Assembly: GCF_000090795.2 (NCBI RefSeq)
Contig: NW_003546647.1
Location: forward strand, 54,753 to 92,698
Reading direction: 5' to 3'
Length of the DNA stretch: 37,946 bases
Source: Amphimedon queenslandica
Lineage: Eukaryota > Porifera > Demospongiae > Haplosclerida > Niphatidae
Within the stretch, counting starts at the first letter, position 1, and each line of letters begins with the position of its first letter. The translations under genes were made by a program, and so were the position numbers. Shown here in pieces: positions 31,664 to 37,946 of the stretch. The notes beneath the pieces were generated by a model, which saw nothing but the letters and a program-made list of their open reading frames with translations, did no database searches and had not been told where the DNA came from.

Positions 31664-32496
31664 TATTATTATAATTATTGTAATTATTATGAATGTTTAC
31701 CTCAAATGATCAAGTTCTGAAAGCGAAATGGTAGTTCTGAAAGCGAATGCAAATTATTCCATTTGATCATGCGGTTTGACCCGAAATGAACTCTCCATGA
31801 CAACGGCCGTAGCTATGGCAACAACAAAAGTACCGTATACAATTCTTTTTAAAGAAAATTGCTCAAGCACTGACAAGCCGTGAATCATGCACAAGGTAGT
31901 ACTTTAGCAAGGATATTGTGTCGCTCTAGTAAAGCCCTTGCTTTTGATATATAGCCTATTCCACATAGAATTTTTAGAGCTACCTGGAGCAAGGTTTTTG
32001 TCTCCAAAAAGCCATTTTGCAACCAGTTAGAGGTACACAAAGTCGCCTGTTTTTGAAACACTTTATCGTTCGTATAACACTCAAGCTTCATGGTATCAAC
32101 GTGCAAGTTAGCTCATTCCATAGGAGATTTCAAGCTCTTTAAAATGGTTATACTTATTCGTAGCTCAAGATCAACATGAATCTCTCAGAGGGGGAAAAGA
32201 TGGTATTTCTAGTTAAATAGTGACGCGGCTACTAATGCATGCATTGATTTACTGAAAAAAATATATTAATAAAAAGCATAAACATTGGTTAGTATTGTGT
32301 GAGAGTTTTGTTTGCATGAATTGTATTCTCTTGGAGTTATTCAAGAATAAAGCAAGAAAATCTCTGTTTTTTGCTCCAAAATCGGTCAAAAAATCCCAAC
32401 CCTCCTTTGTTTACTTAGCAACAATACAAATGAATGGAGGTTTGCCCACGCCCACGCTTCCGTTTCCAATCCCTTTCATTTACTCTATTATCTATG
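31664..32496. other. 5' part of the P-like element, no domain recognised
   Basis: A 73-codon minus frame (31885-32106) and a possible donor GTAAAC near 31700 stand here, 48 bp before the acceptor at the transposase ATG. The frame entering that donor meets a stop after about 16 codons and has no Met. A GTTCTGAAAGCGAA word is directly repeated near 31713 and 31732. No THAP-type Cys/His pattern was found. Confidence 0.4.
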
Positions 32497-33047
32497 GTTT
32501 CATTTACTCTAATCTCGCAACTGCTTCAGACTCAGATGAGGACTCAGGCAAGACTCAAGGTAGCAGCACAATCAACAAAATCATCATTCACAAGATCATC
32601 ATCTTCGATCTCCTCATGCTCATCTTCAGTCTATATGGCTGGGGTTGACTACTAATATACTCAACTAAATTTTGCATAAAAAATTACAAAGCTTTTGTTT
32701 CTTTGCAGCTGACATTGTGATGGCTTCACTTAAAGTTAACTTTTTATAATTTTATTAAGCTAGCTAATTAATTAAGTTAATTATGTAAAGACTCCACCTT
32801 AATAAATTATAATAATTGTGCTAAAATGGCTGTTTTTCTTTTCTTTCTCCTGTCTCTGTTTGCCTGTGTCAAAAGTGACTGAGTGAGTAACTGCCAGTTG
32901 AGACAGCTACCCTAAACTTCTATAATCTTTGATCATAAGTGACTAAGGCAGAAACTCAATATAGGTAAACTACTAAACTTCAATTCTGACTTCTGAACTT
33001 CAGGGTAGGCTATAGCCTACCCTAGCCTTATGCTAGCTACGCCCTTG

Positions 33048-33092
<45 letters not shown>

Positions 33093-33552
33093 TGTATTAT
33101 TTTCGAATATTAATTATTTGCACCTCAGAACAAGTATACCATTTTATAGTCAGGAGGAGTGAGAGCTTTTAGCACATCTAGGACTACACATTTCTTATAG
33201 GATGCAGCAGGGAAACTGTTTTATGTTATGGAAAACCCCACCCAGTTTTATGTTTATGAACCTATGCCACATTGAATGTACTAGAACTACTCCATGTACT
33301 CAATGCTGTAGAAAATCATGTTTGTTTGCTCCCCAGTTTTAGTGTATAAGTGTAGTTCAGTTTAATTAAATAGTTCCACTGCATAGTTTGTGTGGAAATT
33401 TAATTTCAAAGGACAGTGATAAATCAAATAATTAATAACGTATTATCTGGTGGTTTTGGTTAATAAAATATTTATTAGTTTTAGCCAGAAATTTGCATTC
33501 GATTCCGATTCTGAATACTTTTGAGACTGGAATCGAATACTGATTCTGCATC
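33048..33552. other. (TAA)n tract and gene-free sequence
   Basis: A TAA microsatellite (33048-33091) is followed by AT-rich DNA in which I see no gene. It forms the right flank of the transposon nest. Confidence 0.6.
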
Positions 33553-33575
33553 TGCGCATGCGCAATGCCACGTGG
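33553..33575. promoter_or_regulatory. NRF1-type palindrome with adjacent E-box
   Basis: TGCGCATGCGCA (33553-33564) is the ideal NRF1 half-site dimer, and CCACGTGG (33568-33575) is an E-box. Such CpG-bearing words stand out in this AT-rich window and mark a likely promoter for the plus-strand gene that follows. An ATTGG (reverse CCAAT) word lies about 23 bp further on. Factor binding is inferred. Confidence 0.5.
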
Positions 33576-33802
33576 TCAATAAAAAATTCAATAGAGTAAT
33601 TGGACTGGAGACTGGAGTATTCCATAATAAAAAATAGTGGGTGTGAAGGACTGGATGCATTGTAACAATTGCTACACTGAATAGAAGAAACACCCAGTTC
33701 ATTATAACGTCGTGTGGTCATTTATTCTGTGGGAAATCCTATGGTATTAACATAGAATTTATGAACATTTGGATTTTGCTTCTTAATTTATTGTATATTT
33801 AG

Positions 33803-33989
33803 GTGAGAGAGATAAGTTCTGTCTGGTATGTAAGGCAGTGTGTAATTCAGTTCTTGATCTGTCAAAAGAAGTAAATTAAAATAAGTAATTATTAATCGTT
33901 CTTTCTCCCTCTACAGGCTCCACCATATGTCACGATATATTTCAAGACTCCTTAGTCCATTATACAGGAATTCATCCTAAATTTTGAAC
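33803..33989 (+). other. Possible 5' exons of the unknown plus-strand gene
   Basis: A short segment at 33803-33824 lies between TATTTAG and GTATGT, and a second at 33918-33991 between CTCTACAG and GTATGT. All three frames of the second are closed before its donor, so if real it is 5' UTR, or the end of another transcript. A CArG match CCATATATGG lies at 34008-34017. Confidence 0.25.
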
Positions 33990-34089
33990 AAGTATGTACA
34001 TGTAATACCATATATGGTCAACAATTTAAACCACACCCAATCAATGCCACACCCACGTGTTTCATTACATGTATGTGTACTTTTATTAG

Positions 34090-36985
34090 GTTGCTAGGTT
34101 TCAAAAGGAGCATAGGACTAGATTAGTAAAGCACAAACTACAGAAAGTTAGTTATTAATTAACTATTATATTTAATTAATAAACTATTATCAGTTGCAGA
34201 ATCTTGCTGCTAGAAAAGAAAGGAAATACTGTTATTTGAAAAGTAACTTATTGATGGGGTAATTTATTTTATTTATTTTATAGGGAAAATGCGAGACTAC
34301 AACAAATTAAATTAAATGTAAGTATTAAATAGAACATTACCTTTCTATTTCATTTTAACCTCTCTCCCTCCCTCTTTCTCTCCCTCCATTAGTTAGAATC
34401 AAGAGCTGTTTCTGCATCTTCCATACAAACCCCGCCCGCTTTTATCAGGCCACACCTACTAATGAACCTACACGTACCACCATCATGCGGTCCTCCATCA
34501 CTAGTAGATAGACCAGTGGGTAGAGTCAATACATTAACCACCTTCCCATTAAGAGGAACCAATACTCCAGAAAGGGTAACAATTATTATGGTATAGTAAT
34601 GGCTGGGAGATAATTCACTTGATTATACAAATGCTGTATTTACATGTATATATGTGTATTGAGAGTTTAGAGTAACTCTTATTAAGAAAAATTATGGAAG
34701 TATCCTGGTTTCTGATACATTATGTCGTGTAGAAAGTTTGAACTGATTGCAATCAAAATTAGATATTTTATTAATTTTTAAAGTTACTTTAAAATGGGAC
34801 AAAGGTCCCTGTACTATAGTAGAGGGAGTTTGGCCAAGTTTTGCCAAAAATGAAAAGGAGAGAATTCTCCAATTATTATTATTATTATTATTATTATTAA
34901 TATGCTACTGTTTCATCAGATTCAAGATCATTTCCACCGTCTCCTCCTAGACCAAATGATCCCTCACTAACTATAGGAAGGAGAATTATTCCAAAAGAAG
35001 CTGGACCTGACACTGTTATATCCCACTCTCTCCGGTCATCAATGAGATGATCGGGTAGCTCTGGAGGGACTACCTCCTTCACATTACCCTCGATTGTATC
35101 CTCAGTCACTGTTAGGAGACCAACTGTTGCCATGACGCCAGCCGTCAATGACTTGGCAGTTTTATCCTACATTAGAGCAAGGGCTGAGGAAAGGGGCAGG
35201 GCTGTAGGTGGGGCCTCAAGAGGAGGAGGAGGTGAGAAGAGGAAACTTGAGACCGACTCAATGAGACATCCCAGTGGAAAGGTATTGAGACTATGATAAT
35301 TGCATGTTCAGAATTTTGGTGTTTCTTAAAATGGTCATAACTTGAAAAATTGAAGTCGGAATCAGCTCAAACTTTCTACACAGCATAAGAACATCAATAT
35401 GTATCAGAAAATGTAATAAAAATTTGGGTTGATTTTGGAGCCATTTTTTGGAAAAAACCATGGGCTATAGCCTTGGGTACTTTTCAGAAATTTGGCGCTT
35501 TTTAAAAATGGCCGTAACTTGAAAAATTGAAGTCGGAATCAGCTCAAACTTTCTACACAGCATAAGGACATCAATATGTATCAGAAAATGTAATAAAAGT
35601 TTGGGTTGATTTTGGAGCCATTTTTTGGAAAAAACCATGGGCTATAGCCTTGGATACTTTTCAGAAATTTGGCGCTTTTTAAAAATGGCCGTAACTTGAA
35701 AAATTGAAGTCGGAATCAGCTCAAACTTTCTACACAGCATAAGGACATCAATATGTATCAGAAAATGTAATAAAAGTTTGGGTTGATTTTGGAGCCATTT
35801 TTTGGAAAAAACCATGGGCTATAGCCTTGGATACTTTTCAGAAATTTGGCGCTTTTTAAAAATGGCCGTAACTTGAAAAATTGAAGTCGGAATTAGCTCA
35901 AACTTGCTACACAGCATAAGGACATCAATATGTATCAGAAAATGCAATAAAAATTTGGGGTGATTTTGGGGCCATTTTTTGAAAAAAACCATGGTACATA
36001 TGTGTTATAATTGGACTCGCCGCATAGGTGAGTATTAAGTACTTTGGTTGTCTGTCTGTGATCATGAAATTTTTGAAAAATATTTTAAATTAAAAAACTA
36101 AGTGCTCTAGGCCTAGAAACCATGCCTCTATTAATAATTGGCAATTTTACATGCTTGCATTTCTTAATGCATTATTTTTTGTTTTGCTGTCTTATGCATG
36201 ATCTCTTCAGCAAATATAATCTATCAAGACAACAGTATCTGTGCCATCACAATAGGTGTTAGTTTTTTAAAGCTCTTTTGACTTGAGTCAGTGAAAACAT
36301 GCACTATTAAAGCAACGAATCATGGTCCTTGTCTTTATCATGCTGCATAATAGAGATGAAGCCCATGTTTCATTGCTTTTACATAAATGCAAGAGTAACT
36401 GCACTGCAGTGAATCCAAGCACCGTAGGTGTCTCGTTGCTGATATTGTTTATTTATTTTAGAGAGTATTAAACTCACTGATTGCTCCTGGAAGACTGAGT
36501 ATAAGGACACCACCAATTGATGGGAGAATGGGTAATTAAATTTTTTTTTTTTTTTTATCATAACAAGAAATATAAAAGAATAAGGTGGACAAGAAAATAT
36601 AGCAAGATAAGGCAGAACATAATATTAATAAAATAAAATGAAATAAGTCAATAGAGAGATTTGATAAGCTTAATGTTTACTGGTGAGGATAGATAATAAT
36701 CCCCGCTCCATTATTATTATACACAATGAGAGACAAGAGAAACAAAAAGGGAAAGCCCATAAGGGAAGAAAAATAGAAACGAAAAATGGGGACCAACCAA
36801 AAATAGGAAAATAAAATAAAATAACAATAATAAAATAATAACAAAATAAAATGACAATAAAATAAAAATGAAACAAAACGTCCTACAGTTGGCCATCCAC
36901 CTCAGGGGACAAAATGGAAGACCGACCCAACCACATCTGAGCATTGGACCGCCACAGGGTCACAGACAGTCTTTGAAAAAGATGG

Positions 36986-37036
<51 letters not shown>

Positions 37037-37766
37037 TCAAGGTGTTATTCGTAGTTCAAGAGTATTATCAAGTGCTTATCCAAGACATGAAGGGTTAGTT
37101 CAGTACATGTACATGCAAATAATATTTCACTGTATGCAGCATAATTTTTGTTATTTTTGTGCTCACTAAGTTTAAGCCACCTCTAGTCCCATTCTATTGT
37201 ACATGTATGTATAAAGACTGTGACCACAATAGAGTACATGTATAATGTATCTCTGTCTGTTTGTAGTGTTCCAATGTCAGTTACTTCTACTTCTAATCAA
37301 TCCATGATCAATGAAAGGTAAATAAAGATGTATTGTTTATTTATTTGTTTGTTTATTTATTTTTTAATTATATTCCAGAAGGCTATCAGCTCCTTTATCA
37401 TGGAGTGATTTTCAATCACAACTAGCAAACAATGGAAGCTATTCACATCAACGGTAATGTGCATACAATATACAGCATGTATGTACATGTACATATGTAC
37501 ATGTACTTTTACAATAGTGGGAATTAGTAGGTCAATTTTAGCTACAGTGAAACCTTTAATTTGATATAGGAATGTCTTACTACCTCAGATATTATATTCT
37601 CTTACTGCTAGCTAAACACTTATACTTAATTTCTAAAAAAACTTTTGATGTACAAGTTAACTTTCCTCTTATTTCTTCTCCCTCTCTCTTCTTCAGTCCA
37701 TCACTAGTAAGGATGTCTTCTCCTCGACATTCCAGTCCAATGATCAACTCCATAACTAACAATTAA
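34090..37766 (+). CDS. Unknown Ser/Arg/Pro-rich protein, broken or incomplete model
   Basis: I do not recognise this gene. Exons 34090-34146, 34200-34258, 34284-34317 and 34393-34575 join in frame: a basic helical part (FQKEHRTRLVKHKLQK, NLAARKERKYCYLKSN, ENARLQQIKLNLESR) faintly like a bZIP, then a Pro-rich linker. Exons 34920-35281, 36462-36531, 37042-37093, 37267-37317, 37379-37453 and 37697-37766 form a second consistent set (VLNSLIAPGRLSIRTPPI, RRLSAPLSWSDFQSQLANN, RMSSPRHSSPMINSITNN, stop). The two sets do not join: the first exits in phase 0, the second enters in phase 1, and the second has an in-frame TGA at 35048-35050. No start codon is found. AATAAA stands at 37777-37782. RRLSAP and SSPRHSSP look like phosphorylation sites (inference). 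Confidence 0.5.
34700..34872. repeat. Single diverged unit of the 182-bp intron repeat
   Basis: The order TCTGATACATTATGTCG, AGAAAGTTTGAACTGATTGC, GTCCCTGTACTATAGTAGAG, TTTTGCCAAAAATGAAAAGG matches one unit of the array at 24590-25045 in the same orientation. It lies in the intron where the reading phase of the unknown gene is lost. Confidence 0.85.
35305..35993. repeat. ~177-bp tandem intron repeat, nearly 4 units
   Basis: AAATGG(C/T)C recurs at 35329, 35507, 35683 and 35860 (periods 178, 176, 177). The units are more alike to each other than to those at 11047-11690 (shared GGCGCTTTTTAAAAATGG in place of GGCATTTTCTTAAAATGG), which shows local homogenisation. It lies in an intron of the unknown gene, in the same orientation as the 11047 array. 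Confidence 0.9.
35994..36461. other. Intron sequence without further features
   Basis: AT-rich intron between the exons ending at 35281 and starting at 36462. I see no repeats beyond the tandem array to its left and no open frame of note. Confidence 0.5.
36532..37041. repeat. Intron with poly(T), AAAATAA words and (ATT)n
   Basis: The intron starts with a T run (36541-36556), passes through AAATAAAATAAAA-rich DNA (36815-36870) and ends in an (ATT)n microsatellite (36986-37036) that runs into the acceptor TTTCAAG at 37041. No gene is seen. Confidence 0.7.
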
Positions 37767-37946
37767 TATTGACAATAATAAATATATAATTATTGAACTG
37801 TTCTATTTATGAGCTGAGCTCTAAATACTAATATCACTTAAATGCTAATATCACTTATTTCACAGACTATTAATTATCAATATCACTTAATTAATTGATT
37901 GGACACACCCATAAAGTTAATAAAACGGCTATTTATTAATAATAAA

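Larger units (their letters stand above)
27724..32496. mobile_element. 4.77-kb autonomous P-like DNA transposon
   Basis: Ends CATAGATAATAGAG...GGGATTGG are perfect inverted repeats of 31 bp, extended with one mismatch. GTTTCAT flanks it on both sides (27717-27723 and 32497-32503). It encodes a P-element-type transposase on the minus strand. Drosophila P elements also begin CAT and give 8-bp duplications; here 7 bp are clear and the eighth differs. Confidence 0.85.
26673..33047. mobile_element. Outer hAT-like element hosting two P-like insertions
   Basis: The ends CAAGGGCGTAG (26673-) and CTACGCCCTTG (-33047) are inverted repeats of the CA(A/G)GGGCGTAG type common in hAT elements, and AGGGTAGGCTAT-like words recur inside both ends. 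ATAATAAT flanks both sides (26665-26672, 33048-33055) as an 8-bp duplication, though within a TAA microsatellite this is weak. Without the two nested elements it is about 676 bp and has no coding capacity. Confidence 0.65.

Noticed and set aside
32295..32648. 117-codon plus frame across the right end of the P-like element
   Set aside because: It crosses the TIR and TSD border and resembles no protein.
35048..35050. Selenocysteine codon
   Set aside because: No selenoprotein family is recognised and no SECIS structure was seen by eye; nonsense or error is simpler.
34897..35148. 83-codon minus-strand frame that reads through the TGA site
   Set aside because: The plus strand has matching acceptor, donor and phases with four downstream exons, so the minus frame is more likely a shadow; it remains a weak alternative.
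1..37946. tRNA, rRNA or other structured RNA genes
   Set aside because: I looked for tRNA-like A/B boxes and cloverleaf arms by eye and saw none convincing; a tRNA or covariance-model scan would be decisive.

Overview
The window looks like nuclear DNA of a sponge, most probably the demosponge Amphimedon queenslandica or a close relative. I infer this from the AT-rich sequence, many introns of only 47-60 bp, dense TACATGTACATG-type words, many small inverted-repeat transposons, and an NLR-type immune receptor with several N-terminal death-fold modules. No species assignment was tested by search. Splice models below were built by eye from GT/AG sites, reading phase and family resemblance.

Region 1 (1-6300, minus strand) holds two copies of an unusual modular gene. 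The right copy (2808-6101) joins five exons into a predicted 841-residue protein: membrane segment, CARD-like domain, unknown domain with ankyrin repeats, SH3, leucine-rich repeats. Every intron is phase 1. The left copy (1-1905) is broken by frameshifts and a stop. A hAT-like element full of CTAAAA-type hexamers lies between them.

Region 2 (7172-13309, plus) is an 11-exon smoothelin-like gene (660 residues). It has a smoothelin motif at each end, a long Glu/Arg-rich coil and a fimbrin-like calponin-homology segment. It converges on Region 3 (13558-18594, minus), a six-exon NLR of 1488 residues. This carries two N-terminal hydrophobic segments, a ribosome-skipping 2A motif (DVELNPGP), a Death domain, a second death-fold-like exon, NACHT and LRRs. 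Again every intron is phase 1. The 2A motif sits exactly between the membrane-targeting part and the signalling part, so one mRNA could make both a free cytosolic NLR and a membrane-anchored fusion.

Region 4 (19215-23706) has a perfect 24-copy, 24-bp minisatellite and two tandem GT92 glycosyltransferase genes. Region 5 (23965-26390, plus) is a complete eight-exon DCN1-like (cullin neddylation) gene with a GC-AG intron; it shares a 258-bp divergent promoter with the second GT92 gene.

Region 6 (26673-33047) is a nest of transposons. A hAT-like element of about 676 bp received two P-like elements at one target site, so that three copies of GTTTCAT separate them. The larger P-like element (4.77 kb) has an apparently intact eight-exon transposase of 1141 residues. 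Region 7 (33553-37766, plus) is a multi-exon gene of unknown function with an NRF1/E-box promoter-like site; it has an in-frame TGA and a phase break in the middle.

Two ~180-bp tandem intron repeat families occur in three different genes. They prove to be the same family in opposite orientations, sharing a ~65-70-bp conserved core.
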